A stretch of DNA of 61,645 bases, from contig QAXH01006794.1 of NCBI GenBank assembly GCA_004335635.1, forward strand, positions 1-61,645, in the 5' to 3' direction. Below, one piece after another: positions 46,101 to 58,500 of this stretch. This DNA is from Chloromonas sp. AAM2 (Eukaryota > Chlorophyta > Chlorophyceae > Chlamydomonadales > Chlamydomonadaceae). Each line of letters begins with the position of its first letter. The first letter of the stretch is position 1. The notes beneath the pieces were generated by a model. It was not told the origin of the DNA, searched no databases, and was given only the letters and a program-made list of their open reading frames with translations. The position numbers and the translations under genes are program-made.

Positions 46101-49100
46101 GCGCACACCTGGCCAGGACAAGCAGCAAGTTAACGGTGATGGTCCCAGCCGCATCGCAGCCGATGCCAAGTCACCGCGCACGGGCACTACCACCATGCCT
46201 CCCCCCCTCGCCTCGCCCCACTCCGCCTCACCAGCTGCCAGCCCTGCATCCATCCCCGCACGCCGCCCGCTCCTGCCCGCTCCTATTGTCCCACGCATGC
46301 AGCTGGGTGCTGCTGTCTGCACAGGCCCTGTGGCGGTCACCAAGAGTAACGGCGCGCTTGCAGTACAACACGCAATGGTCAAGGCTGCAGGCGCAGGCAC
46401 AGGCACATCACGTGCGGTTGCTGGTCATGACGCCAAGTCTCCACGCCAGGGTGGTGGCACAGCGGTCGCTCAGCGCTTGGCTGCGGCCTTGCCAAAGCTG
46501 GCCGTGGCTGGCGTGTCAGTTGCACCCAACCAAGCACAGGAGGCGGGACAGGCCTTCAATGGTGCTGCGACGGCAAGGAAGGCTGCGGCGGACACCCGTC
46601 CACATGTTGGATTTGCTCAACAGGACACATTTGAGTGAGTCGGGATACCTGTGCTTTACATGGTGAAGGACCATTGAGGTACGACGGCAACGGTGGAAGC
46701 ATGAGCAACACGTTAGTTCTGTGTGCTGACTGCGCATCTCACAAGAGCAGGACATTGTCGGGGCCAGTGTAAGGCTATGCCAATGGTTATGATGTGTTGC
46801 TCGTTCGTGTTACCCGTTCAGGTTCACGGATGCGCCCGGCTCAACATGCAACACCCTGGCGGAAGCCCAGCAACACCCGGCAGGCACTGGTGCAGAAGAG
46901 GCCCGGGATGGCAATTACAATGCGCTTGCCGCCTCGACTAAAGCCATGACTTGCGTGCAGCTGTTGGATGGAAGCTTGGGCACGCCGGGGCACCGGAGCA
47001 AGAAGCGATTGCTGGTGCCCGAGAGCCAGGCAGCGGAGGGGCCAGAGGAGGCTCTTTGTGCTGCTGGTGGCGAGGGCGGCGATGGTACTGTGGGCACAGC
47101 CAGTGGAGGCAAAGGAAATGGGAATAGTGAGAGCGGGAATGGCCAGCAGCGGCAACGTGTGCATGTGCCGGACAGCACAGTGCTTGATGGAAAGGACGAG
47201 CGGCATGTGCAGACAAATGGGGAGGGACAGGAGGGCCGGGCTCGTGGTGCGGCAGTTGGACGCAACGCGGCAGGAAGGGGACGGGGCAGGGGCGGCCTAG
47301 TGGCTGTGCGCAGCCCACGCCCCTCGAGGCACCAACACCAACCCGGGTGGGTGGTGTCAGTGGAAACGAGCACTTGGCATGCTTATGCATCTGGTTGGTT
47401 TGGATATGGACCTTGACTGTGTGCATTGACTGTCCTGTGCATGTTTGCCTTTGCTTTGCTGCCATGTCAGAGTAATGCAGCATTGACAGGGACTTTTGCA
47501 AAAACACAGGCGAAAGAGCTTGTATGCAACAGACAACAAAAAAAGATGTTTGCCAGTTCTGGGACAATTCTTGAATCCTGCACTTGAACCCGTTTCTGTG
47601 TGTAAAGGTTGTGTTGGGTCAGTGCTGTGTGCCCCAACATCCTTGGCAGCCACTTACAACACTGGTTCCAGTGGTACTCCCAGGAATTGTCCCAGAACTA
47701 GCAAACCGCTTTTCTTTCTTGTCTGTTGCATACAAGCTCTGCACCACTGCAGCGATCACCAGCTGGCCACCATGTACGCCCAGGGCAGACAGGTGCATGC
47801 AGGCTCCGTTGCTTTAAGACCCCAATGAGTGCAATTACAGCTGTAAACGACCCTAGGACTGGGTAACTTTAGAGAGGATGCTGACTCTGCACTCCTTGTG
47901 CACAGAGCAGGTTTGTCCTGCACCACATGCAACAAATACCAGCAGGCCACCATATACGCTCAGAGCAGGCTTCGTTGCTTTCAGGACCTCAGTGTGTGCA
48001 GCCAGAGCTGTAAGCAACCCTACCAAACCTACGGTAATCTTAGAGGGAGTGGTGGGGTGTGATTCTTGCTGGATGTGCAGGCAGTACGTGCAGCTAGCCG
48101 GGTTACAAAGCACAGCCTCTGTAGATGCTGACAGCGCCAGCAGCGGCAGTGCCATGGACAAGGAGGAGGAGCAGCTGTCATCGCCCGCTTCAAGCATCTC
48201 TGATGATGGAGGGCATGGGACGAGGGATGGCGACAGGGATGCTTGGGGCGGCCGAGAACCACAGCAGCAGGAGCAGGAGGAGGAGCCCAGCCAGTCACAA
48301 GCTTCCTTGGGATGCTCAAAATGCCGGTACTCTCAGGGCGGCTGCAGCCAGTGTTGTAAAGCCGATGGCTCTGCACAGCATGTGAAACGCTCGCCCGTCC
48401 TGCAGAATGTGCAAACTCCAGCCTTATGTGCTGGGCCAAGACATGCACTTGCAGCACCTGCTCCGCCTGGCTCGTCCGATCGGGCGCGCAGCCTGCTGTC
48501 CACGCTCAGTCTGCTGCGCTCGCCCCCCACTGCGCGCGGATCAGGTATTGTGTACGCGGCGCGCACGCCAAAGGGAGCCACTGAAGCAGGACCGTCAGCC
48601 CCAGCCACGGGTGGCAGCACAGAGCCTCGCAAGCGTCCGGCGGAGGCGGAGGAATTTGACGGTAAGGCTGCTTGGGCTGAGAAGAAATGGAAATGAGAAG
48701 AATGGGAAATGGAGGGCTATCGCTCATGTCCTGATCTGCTTTTCTAGTCAAAACCCACTCACCAGGACCCAACTTGCTACTGCCACCTACTGACTGCTCC
48801 AACATTTCGGCTTGCCCCATGATTGTCGTGGCCGCAGACTTGTACTCTCGCGCCAAAAAGCGAAGCAGGTCGCTAGGTCTGTTTTGCGGTCTGAGCTTCT
48901 TGCTCACTGGCGATCTGAAGCGCGAGCGGGGCAGCAGTGCGGTTGGACCTGCCGGGCGTTCGTACAAAGACGAGCTCAAAGATCGGATCACCTATAACGG
49001 CGGCAGGGTTATTGAGCACCTCCCGCCAGTAGCAGTGGCCTTGCGGGCCGGGGTGGCAACGTCGGCCAGCAAGCAACCGCTGCCGGTTTCGCCTACGCGG

Positions 49101-51889
49101 GCCAGCCGACACAGCCGTGTCGCTGCCGGCTCCACTCCCACTGCCACGCAACATCTGGAGGCGGGCGAAGGATTCCCGGATATCGTCATCACAGATGGTC
49201 CGCCGACATGTCGGTGAGTGCCTTGTTGCGCAACTTCATTTCGCCAGGTTAGGCCCTCGTGCATTCAGCCTCGTGGCCGCGTAGCATCTGTGCTTTCATG
49301 TACCGGTCCTTTGTGTTTGCGTCTACGACATGATGCGTGTGCGTTGCTGTGTGCTGACAGGTACCTGTCCTGCATAGCCCGAGGAGCAGCAGTGCTGTCC
49401 AGCGGCTGGGTGGTTGCCAGTGTCCGGGCAGCCAAGTTCCTAGAGCCCAGCACCGCACCCCGCGGCGCCACTTACCTCTCACACCCGCCACGCAGACACC
49501 TCAAGGCGGCCGGGCCACTGACAGGTGCGGTGCAATAGTGTGTGCTAGGGGCTGCAAGCGAACATGTCTACCCTGCCAGTGATGTGTGCCAGTGAGCGCA
49601 ACCGGCAGGTAAGTCACAGCATGCACGTATGACACAGGTCTGATGCAGAAGAAGTCCAGATGCAAATCCACACATAGAAGGAGTGTCTAAGCTAATGCGC
49701 ACTGTGCGACCGGAGCACACGGCAAGTCGCAAATGTAGCTTATGGCGGTTTGATCAACAACTGCGGCCCTTGGTCTTGATTCCATGTGCACAGCCTTGGC
49801 CTCTTGACGTGTTTGCATTCAGGGTTGCGCGCCTTGGTAGCTGGCAGCAGCAAGTTCTGTGAAACCCTTGGAACCACACTGGTCCATGCGGGTGCAACCC
49901 TTGCTGACTCCCTGCCGGGATGCACACCCGTACAGCAGCAGCAGCAGCAACGTGGAGGGCGGAGAGCGGCACAAAACGTCTCCCCTTCACGGCAAGAAGA
50001 AGCTGCCCATGTACATGTGGTGGTGATGGAGGAGGAGTGGTTGCGCGCTTTGGAATCGGGGGTGCAAATACTGACATCGGGCAAGCAACACCAGGGAGCC
50101 GCAAAGAAGCAAGCAACTGAGAAGCGCAGAGGCAGCGGCGCGTCATCATTGGCGCGGATGGACAGCAGTGGCGATGAGGGACGGGGGGAACGGGAGCTTG
50201 GATCGCGACTTGCAGCAGTGCGGCGAGCGGCACTTGCGCAGCGCGTTCCGATCCAGCCACGTGCTTGGGTGGAAAGCATACTGAAGCGGGGTGAGCTGCC
50301 GGCAGGTATCCTTTCAGATGCGGCTGTTGCCGCAAGGGCAGAGCAGTCGATATCTAGCTCGCCCTTGCATGGGGGTCGCACATGGGTTGCCTCCCCACGA
50401 GCACAACCAGGCGCACACACCAATCAGGGTCAGGTTCGTGCGCGGGGCAGTATGGGGCTGGCGATGGGGTCAGCGGTTTCCGAGTTTTCATTTGGCGTTC
50501 AAGAACAACAGCCAGACGCATGGCAGGAGCATGCACAGCCCAACCACCAGGCAAATCCAGCAGCAGCTGCCTGCCACAGTCCGCTCTCAGGGCGGAGCGA
50601 GCAACAGCCAGTGCACCAGCAGCAATCACCACACCAGTCACGTCAGCCACAGCAGGCGCAGCAGCAGGCATCAGTGTTGGTGGTCCCAGACTACATTGTG
50701 CCCATGCACCCGGCAGAAGCAGCTGCTATCATGCAGCCACACTCCACTTCTGTGCGCAGCCCTAAACTGCAAACTGCGTCACCGGCCGGGCAGCCTGGCA
50801 CCTCTGGGCGCAAGACCGGCCGACGTTCTCCCTCCGCCCCAGCGCTAGCGGTCAGTCCCGCTCCCGTGCCCGCACCCTCTTTGCAGTGGTTGCTGCCCGA
50901 CATACCGCCGCCGCAAGGCAGCCCATCCCAAGCACACCGCACCTTCTACGGCGGCTTTATACTGAACAATGAGGTCACCATCCGCCTGCAGGATTGCATG
51001 GAAATGGTAAGCTTGGCCTTATGATTTGTATGTGAACAGCTTTCGTACCCTCGCTTTTGCCTTGCCAAACAGTACAATGCTCTAGCAGATCAGCCTGATT
51101 TCGGCCTGACAACCTGAGCATTGAATACGCGTAGACCTGCTGGTGGCTGCATGGTATTGCAATCGATCAGCTAGCTCACACACTAGTTGTTCTCCATAGC
51201 TGCGTGAATTCATCTTTGTGTGCGTGCAGCTGCCTCTGCCGGGTGAGCCGCTGACCCGTGTTGTGCGGCTCGAGTCCTGCTGGTGTGAACAGCCGTCGGA
51301 CGGGCAGCAGCGCTGGCTGGCCACTGTCACACGATTCTACTGGCCACAGGTATGCGTGTGAGCAGCAACTCATGGGCATACACCATTCAATGCCGCTGGA
51401 TCAGCTATAGTTATTTCACACTGGTATTCGGCTAGTTGCAGCACTTGTGTATGCAAAGTACTCGCCCAGATACCTCTTTCAGTCCTCTGTACCCAACGTG
51501 TGTGTGCCTGTGTACAAACTTTTTGCCAAAGCTTTACCCAAGGTGGACGTCTTTGAGCTTGCTTGGTGTTTGTTGTGAATATGCATCTGCCACAGGACTG
51601 TTTGGTGATGCCCATGTGTGTATAGGAGACAGTGTTTGGTATGACGGCTCCACCCGGGACCCCTGCCCTGCTGTTCGCATCGGGCCACCGGGAGGAGCGG
51701 GTCAGCCTCACAGCGGTCATGCGGCGGGTGGTGGTGGCGCAGATCGGCGGTGCAGGGCTGCATGGTGCGGCAAAACACATGGGGGTGTCACCCAGTGGCA
51801 GAACTGGGGCTGCCATGCGCCCAGCGGCTGCTGACTTCAGCTGCAAGTACATGTACGACCACCAGTCCATGGTGCTCAGCGCCTTGTAG
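40164..51889 (+). CDS. Giant BRCT-BRCT-BAH protein, 53BP1-like DNA-damage mediator candidate
   Basis: About 2898 residues; nuclear chromatin/DNA-damage role inferred from domains. Exons: 40164-42930, 43130-43242, 43637-43819, 44117-44230, 44419-46634, 46822-47346, 48081-48661, 48748-49213, 49361-49524, 49823-51006, 51230-51349, 51626-51889, in phase. An extra exon between 43243 and 43636 (VDSFKAWLSRGTG near 43295) is possible. The first 2000 residues are mostly disordered, with a coding minisatellite. A Cys cluster, SLGCSKCRYSQGGCSQCC, lies near residue 2055. BRCT 1 starts LGLFCGLSFLLTGD (about 2210) and continues with ITYNGGRVIEHLPP and RYLSCIARGAAVLSSGWVVA. BRCT 2 starts LRALVAGSSKFCETLGTTLV and includes HVHVVVMEEEWLRALESG. 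The order and the LC.A.G...S..W pattern resemble the 53BP1/Crb2 tandem BRCT. A BAH domain (RTFYGGFILNNEVTIRLQDC to FSCKYMYD) ends the protein. No Tudor domain is seen. Confidence 0.8.
41055..41785 (+). repeat. In-frame coding minisatellite
   Basis: About seventeen units alternate between a 39-bp form (PLPLAQPSTEALV) and a 48-bp form with an added PAQ segment. Every unit length is a multiple of three, so copy-number changes keep the reading frame of the BRCT-BAH protein. The same property keeps the antisense frames open, giving spurious long minus-strand ORFs here. Confidence 0.9.
47531..47717. mobile_element. MITE family A, short copy with extended inverted repeat
   Basis: Left end AGATGTTTGCCAGTTCTGGG and right end GTCCCAGAACTAGCAAACCG. 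The inversion extends outward: GAGCTTGTATGCAACAGACA before the left end is matched by its complement after the right end, giving about 55 bp of pairing per side. It lies in the intron between exons 47346 and 48081 of the BRCT-BAH gene. Confidence 0.8.
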
Positions 51890-53276
51890 CAGCGTCAGGG
51901 AATCTGGCATCAACAGACTGTCACGGCATGAGCAAGTGCTGAAACTACCAGCAGCAGTTTTGACCACCAGCATACGTTGGTGACCACCAGCATACGTTGA
52001 ACAGAGCACTGTTGGACCATTGCAAGAGAACCATGCCTGAGAGCTGCTGGGAAAAAAAGATATTTGCCAGTTTTGGGACAGCAGTACGCCGTGACATTCT
52101 TGGCAGCCATCAGGCACCACCTCAGCTCATACCAACGCTAGTCCATCTCATGTGCTCATGTGTCCATCTCATGTGAGCTCATGTGCTATGTGTGACATGC
52201 CCAGCTTCAGGACGGCAGGCATTAACATCATGCTGAAGGTTTTGTTGTGCGTTTTGGACAGACAGCGAATTTATTATCAAGCGAACACACCAGACCCAGA
52301 ACATGGCGACTTGTTTACCTGTGGCTTGTCCTGTGCTATCCTTTCACCGCCTGCCATGCGACATGATTGAGTTGTTGAACCTGTTGCGCAAGGCTGTTGC
52401 AAGAATATTGTTACGACCAATCACGCACTTTTGAGTGAGTTGGAGATAAGGTAAGCCATAGCCTAGAATATCAATGTCTGTGTGTTGGAATACTGATGCC
52501 AAAGCCAACATATTGAGTGTTCAAATGTAATAAACGGTGGTGCAAGTCTATGCTTGGATACATTTGGCACTTGAATGAATGAAGCTTACAAGTTACCCCG
52601 GCAGTATGCATGACGGGATGCGGCCCCCAGAACTCCGCTATGCTTGAGGCCAGGGGTTGCATGTGCTGTGAGGGTCACCCATCACGTGTTGCAGGTGCAT
52701 GTAATGTAAGTCATCGGCTCTCTGAAAGCCTTGCACACTGACTGGCGCATCCGCCAGGCTGATACAAGCCATGAGTTCAGTCATCATCTGGGATCTCGGA
52801 ATTTGTCATGCCGAGGGCGCTGGGTATGAAGTTGGTGAACAAGTTGTACTGGTACACCTGCAGGCAGAGGTGACATGTCCAACCACACAGGGTTGCACTC
52901 TCAGCCATCTCTGTTATCAGAAGTGCGTGCAGTCATTGAGCGAATGCGTGGTTGGCGAGTCATCACATGTGCATGTGCACGTGCATCGGCCTCACCAGGT
53001 GAGGTATGGACGGCTTGAAAGGCGCAGGTGTTGCTTCAAACAGGCGCTTCATGAGCGGCGCGTTCTCAGCCACCGTGCTACACACAACCTTGCCTGGGAG
53101 CAGCAGGCCAATACATGGGGCACAGCTTGTCATGACATGTACTCATGGGCAGACTGCTGATAGCACTGCTGGGGGTGCTGACTGTGGGAAAGCATGAATG
53201 GGTTGTGGAGCGAACATCACACATGTTTAGCCATCACCCTTGCCAGCACCCAACACAAAAGGCCAGGCAAAGTAAC
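51890..53276. other. Intergenic DNA
   Basis: Contains a family A terminal fragment near 52050 and a short tandem repeat (CACCAGCATACGTTG twice, about 51963-51998). A 129-codon plus frame at 52771-53160 is His/Cys-rich without motif support. Nothing else is visible. Confidence 0.45.
52048..52082 (+). repeat. Degenerate terminal repeat of MITE family A
   Basis: AGATATTTGCCAGTTTTGGG followed by ACAGCA, two mismatches from the family signature. No partner end is seen nearby. Confidence 0.55.
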
Positions 53277-54448
53277 TTATTTATAGCGTTGACCGCCCAC
53301 CAAGCTACATGAACCTACGAGTTTTGTGTTTCTCTGCCCAGTTAGCAGCCGGATCTGCTTTGTCCATGGCTCACCTTGAGGCTGCAGCAGCACCCGTGCT
53401 GCCTGTGCATACTTCTCCCACACCTCCTCTGTGATGAAGGGTGGGTCAATGACCACACAGTCGAATTTGCCGTGCAGCTCGGCAGGCAGATCCTCAGGCT
53501 TGTTGAAGTCGTACCTGCACTTGCACGGGGCCAGCAATAGCCAGGATGGCCATGCGATGCGTCCTGGCACCCTGTTGTGAGCGAGGCTTCAAGGCAAACC
53601 CGCATCTCGGAGGGGCGGCTACTTAGGTCAGCAGTGATGTTTCGCTATCTGGGCAGCCTTCATCAAGCTTCAGTGCAACAGGACACAGAGCTCAGCAGAC
53701 GCGTGAGACATGTGTCCGTGCAAGATGTGTGATTTGTGTGACGCATTACCCTTGATTATATGCACTTTCCTTTCCGCCACTGGTACACTAATTCACTCCT
53801 ATCTTCTTATCTTGAAGCCACATGCGCGTACCCGCCACGGGGAACTGCTGCTGTGTTGGTAGGTGATAAGGATATGGGCAATTGCTGCTGTGTTGGTAGG
53901 TGATAAGGAATGCCGTCTAGGTTGAACAATTTCCCATCTACCATAGTAAAAATGTGTCTGAGCCTTGACCGTGTTGGCATGTGGTGCCACCTCCCACCCC
54001 TCCTGGCCAACACGTAGCCCTCGCAATTTGGACACCACCCAGGCACGGCCGGGGATCCATGGCCATTCAGGGCACTGTGGGGACCAGCTCCAACACATAA
54101 AGGTGCATGCATGTTGTGAGACTGGCCATCGCGATCACTGCAGGTCCGCCCTGCCAGGTCACAATTAACGGGCGCGCTTCACGTCCTTATGCCACTCACC
54201 AGCAGAAGTGTGGCTCCTTGCTCCACTGCTTGTCGTAGTCAAACACCCAGCTGGCGGCACGCAAGGGGCTGTCCTGCGCACCAGGCGCACAGAGGTGGCA
54301 AACGAGGCACACCTGTGATAACAGAGGTGAAATCTTCACTGTTCGTGTTGCTGGAGATCAGTGACCGGACATGACGTACCTTGGGCAGGGAGAAGTACAC
54401 AGAGGGGGTGGATAGGAAGGCTGCGCAAGACGAGCAAGACAGGACCTC
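53277..54448 (-). CDS. EEF1AKMT1/EFM5-type protein-lysine methyltransferase, incomplete
   Basis: Family members methylate a lysine of translation elongation factor eEF1A in the cytoplasm (formerly annotated N6-adenine methyltransferase). Minus-strand exons in phase: 54448-54380 (contains FLSTPSVYFSLPK), 54273-54200 (contains ASWVFDYDKQWSKEPHFC), then from 53514 down (YDFNKPEDLPAELHGKFDCV, IDPPFITEEVWEKYAQAARV). The DPPF tetrapeptide is the catalytic/cofactor motif and PSVY and FDYDK match the family. Reading on past a possible donor at 53375 gives RLLTG, as in the family, but the frame stops at 53277 before the usual F.P.H...L.NEFR ending. The 5' exons (normally a Trp-rich QFWY segment) were not found up to 55500. 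Either flanking exons are missed or the copy is truncated. A LINE scrap lies in its intron. Confidence 0.75.
53640..53720 (+). mobile_element. Short LINE fragment
   Basis: Translates as RYLGSLHQASVQQDTELSRR, matching the LGSVHEGSVQQDTELSTRIR segment of the LINE at 36474-37529, here on the plus strand. It begins and ends abruptly. This copy keeps the Tyr codon that is a stop in the longer element. Confidence 0.8.
53847..53912. repeat. 36-bp tandem duplication
   Basis: GCTGCTGTGTTGGTAGGTGA and TAAGGA recur 36 bp later in the same orientation, in an intron of the methyltransferase gene. Confidence 0.75.
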
Positions 54449-55549
54449 CTGCCAAACACAAAAAGACACAGCAGTAGTCACCATGTTTGTTATGCCCTGC
54501 CGCTTGACTAACACGTGCAATGACGTGGAAAGGGCCTGTTCCAGGCGAGTCAACAATATGAGTACAAGCATCTGGGGAAATATGAGGTAGTTGACAAGTC
54601 ACCCCGTAGCTTGAACCTGGGTCAGCACTAGCAGTCATCATTCTGCACGTGGAGAGTTGCATGTGACGCCAGCTCTGCTTTTAATGGATGGGCCTTGACT
54701 GTGCCTTGGACAACCTGCTATACTGGCTACTGGAACCGGCATTCCTCTACGCCTTCACAGTCCGCCTATATTTTATCTGGTATAAGTGGTATGTCCGGGT
54801 AGGATGCAAGGCACTTGGCAACGATTGCTGGCTGAGTGGTTGTCACCTCGACAAGCGCGTTGATGGTGGGCTGACTGTACCTGCGCGCAAAAACAATCGA
54901 GAGATCAGGCGGCCTTGGCTTCGTTTGAGGGTATTTATCAGAAGCAGCACCTCTTGCACTAGATGGCACTCACCAGTATTGGTTGTGTTCTTCCTTTTCT
55001 TTGTGCCTGCAGTGCACAAGATGCAACTCGAGCTGAAACCAGGATAGCTGCGTTACAAGCTACCATCTTAGTGCAACATACATTTGTAATGGCAATAAAT
55101 AGGGGTTGCCAATCATGCTGCAGTTTCAGCAGTAATCCTCTTTTGCCCGATGACAGCTGCTGAAGCAATTCAAATTGAATGAACAGACAGGAGTTCTGGA
55201 CAGTCGACATGGCATGGTACCCACCTTGCTAGAAATGCATTCTGAGTGCCTTCCATAGAGCTGCCTGGTGCAAGCAAGAGCTCAACAAAGCCAGGATCTG
55301 CTGTCTAGGTTTGCTTGCATCAAGCACTGACTGGTCAGCACAACAAGAGCAGAGACACTCGAGTCTTCAATGCAACTACACTGACAGCTAGCCGGGGCAG
55401 AAATTTTCATGGCATGGGCGGCATGTGGGGCACATGGCAAAGCCCGCCAGGATGATTGCGTGTGTCTGTGTTCCTTGCACAATCGGCGATTCCTTGCACA
55501 ATCGGCGACGCACTCATCAAGGACCTAACAAACAGGCAGACAGCGGCGT
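54449..55549. other. Divergent interval between methyltransferase and coiled-coil genes
   Basis: Must hold both promoters and probably unseen 5' exons of the methyltransferase. A plus-strand frame at 54688-55047 begins with a hydrophobic, Trp/Tyr-rich stretch (LLYWLLEPAFLYAFTVRLYF) that could be a membrane segment, but it has no other support. Confidence 0.4.
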
Positions 55550-58500
55550 GTGATCGAAGCAGTATGCTTCCGTCTACGCGGTTGCTCGATCTCAGACCAC
55601 GCTAAGCCTGGCGCCGGCAGCATGTCTTCATCCATCGGCACAATGGCCCGAAGCAACGCCGTGTCGGACAGCATGGATACTGTTGAAAGCTTGCGGCAAA
55701 AGCTTTTGAAGACGGATGCACTGCGAGTGCGGATGCGGGAGCAGTTGGTAAGGCCCCATGCACCCGACACACTTGCAATACCTGCTCAAGCAACTCACCT
55801 GTGCATGCTTTGAACTGTTGGGCTGCACATGATCTGCTGTGCAGAAAGCCAGCATGGAAATCCAGGAGCAAAACTCACAAGAGCTGGTTGCCACGCGCGA
55901 AGCCCTAGCTGCCGCCCAGCAGCAGGTTCACAGTATCCAAGAACAGCTGCACAAGCATCAGGCTGAATGGACAGCAACTCGTGCACAGCTGGAGCAGCAG
56001 CTGGCACGTTCCAAACAGGACAGAGGCCAGAACAGCGGCTCTGGTGCTGTATCATCCAACGCGCCTGCAACTCAACCGGCAGCCAGCACCATACACGCAG
56101 CCGAGAAGAAGCTGCAACAGGAGCAAGCTGAGCGTAAGAAACTGCAGGAAGAGGTGGCTGCACTGCTGGCTCAGTTAGACCAGCAGAGGCGGCAAGCAAG
56201 TCAACGTGACGGTCAGATGCGGGACGAGGCAGCCAGTCTGACTGCACAGCTGGCGCAGCAGAGACAGCAGGCCGGCCAGCGTGAGTCACAGCAGCGGCGG
56301 GAGGTTGAGCGCCTGACATCACAACTAGGGCAACAGCAGCAGCAAGCCAGTCAGCGGGAAGCGCAGTTGCTAGTGGAGATAGAGGAGGTGCGCAGCCGCC
56401 TGACTGCTGCCCCATCAGCGCTGGACGCTGAACGCGAGCAGCATGCCCATGCAGTTGCGGCTGCACGCCAGGGGCAGGGTGTTTTGAGGCACGAGGTGGC
56501 AGATGCCAAAGCACAGGCAGCACGCAGTCAGCAGGAGCTGGCCAGCGCCCTGGCAAAGATTGAACAGTTGGAGGTAAGCGCTGGCATTCAAACGCTCATC
56601 TTGCAGTCCTGTTTGCTTTGTTTCTGAATCTCATGTGGCCTTGTTTGATGCAATAGCAAGGCTGACGGTCAGCATCTGTGCAACGAAAGCTCGTGTGCAT
56701 TTGCGCAGTCTTTCCCCACGTGGCATCTGATCTCTCTCGTTGCTTGTCCACAGGAATCACTGCATCATGTCCGGGAGGAGCTCGCAGCAGAGCGCCTACA
56801 CGTCTCTACAGCCAACCAGGAGGCACATCGCTTGCAGCAAACTCTATCCACACTCCAAGCGGAGCAGACGCAAAGGCAGCAGAAACAGCAGGCTCCATTG
56901 GCGCTTGAAACGGTCACTCGGCATACTTCCAGTCCCGCTCCCACAGTAGAAATGGCAGCTCTCCAGTCACAGATGGATGATGTGAAGGCCATGGTGGCGC
57001 ACGTGGTTTCCCTGGTGGACAAACAAGAGAGATTCAAGTGAGTGATGTGGCAGGGCGGGTACCTGCTGCCCCTGAAGGAATGCAGAGCAAAAATCACATG
57101 CATTCTGGGAGCCAATGCGAGCTGGGCTTTGTATGCTGATAGCACGTGACAACAGTAACAGCACTAAGTTCGTGAGCAAGCTAGCGCCTGTGAGAGTTGA
57201 TGGTGTGCGATGATAGCATCAGCACAAGCCTTAAATTAAAGCTTTTCACTGCTGCTCAAGTGATGCATTGTAAGCTCAAGTCATTCAGCTACTTACCCTG
57301 CTGGTCACATGCTGTTATGCAGACAAGTTGTGGTTCAGCTGCTGTCAGGCGACATGCCCGGGCCCACCTTCTCCACTGGACCAGTGGCTGCACCCAACGT
57401 CTCAGCAGGGCAAATCAGCAGTGTGTGGGGCGCACCGGAGCCCAACTCGCTCCACATTTTCATGCAGCAGCTGCTCCACGGCATGCAACAGCTCAACATG
57501 GCAGTCCAGCACATGCAGCAGCCGCCACAGCCCACTCTCATGCAGCACCAGAGCATCCAGCGCTCTGCAGCATGGGCAGGGCCGGCAGGTGAACACATCC
57601 GCACAGCCTATGAAGAGCCCAGTCTTGGGGGTGGAGGCAGTCCACAGGAGGACATGTTAGACATGGCAGATGCCAACGGCAGCAATGCCGTGGCCAGCGT
57701 CTCTGAAAATGCTGGCCGTCGTGACACAGCTGAACGGCTGGTGTCTCCGTCCCCATCACCACCCCTTGGCCAACCATGCATCGCAACACTACCACTTCGC
57801 TTATCCCATGCCACGGACAAAGGTTCTGCAGTGCACGTGGCTGCAGCGGCCAAAGCTGCACACCTGTCCAGTACCAGAGCAGACACGGCTTTGCTGGCAT
57901 CCAGTGCACGCCCTGCTAACCGTAACCACCCTGGCCATGCTGCCACACCAGCAGCTTTGCCGCATGGCATGGACCGTCCTGCACTGAAACGTCACCATTC
58001 CACAGTTCAAGCGCCAGTTGTGGCCGCGCATGCACATATCCCAGCAGCACCTCAGAACTCAAGCGACACCGCTTCCAAGCGTCAACGTGTGCTGGCTGCT
58101 CTTCCACCCTGTGGTGCGGCGGTGTTGCGGGCGGCCATGGAAGCAGTTCCGGAGGCCCCCCCACCACGCAGCGGCAAGTGCGGTCGCCGGCCCCGAGCAC
58201 GCAAGGGTGCAGAGCTTCTCGAGCCTTTGCTCACGCTTGGCACAGTGCAGCTGCGTGGTAGCTACGAGCGCGCTGCGGAGAGGGCGGTGCAGAAGACGGC
58301 CAAGGCCATTGCACAGGCGCTGCGGTGTGGGGCGTGCAGTGCACCCTGTGTGGCTACGGCAATGGAGGTGGCAGCTATGGCGTGTGCCGTTCCAGTGGTG
58401 GAGCCTGGGCCGTGTGAATCTGCAGAGCCCCTGAATCAACCAGGCAAGAAAGGCCGGCCCAGCGGAGGGGCGAGCAGCACGGACATGTCAGCTGTCGTGG

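Noticed and set aside
45602..46666. 354-codon plus frame overlapping the BRCT-BAH exon
   Set aside because: Arg/Pro-rich alternative frame of the large exon 44419-46634, which joins its neighbours in phase; no independent support.
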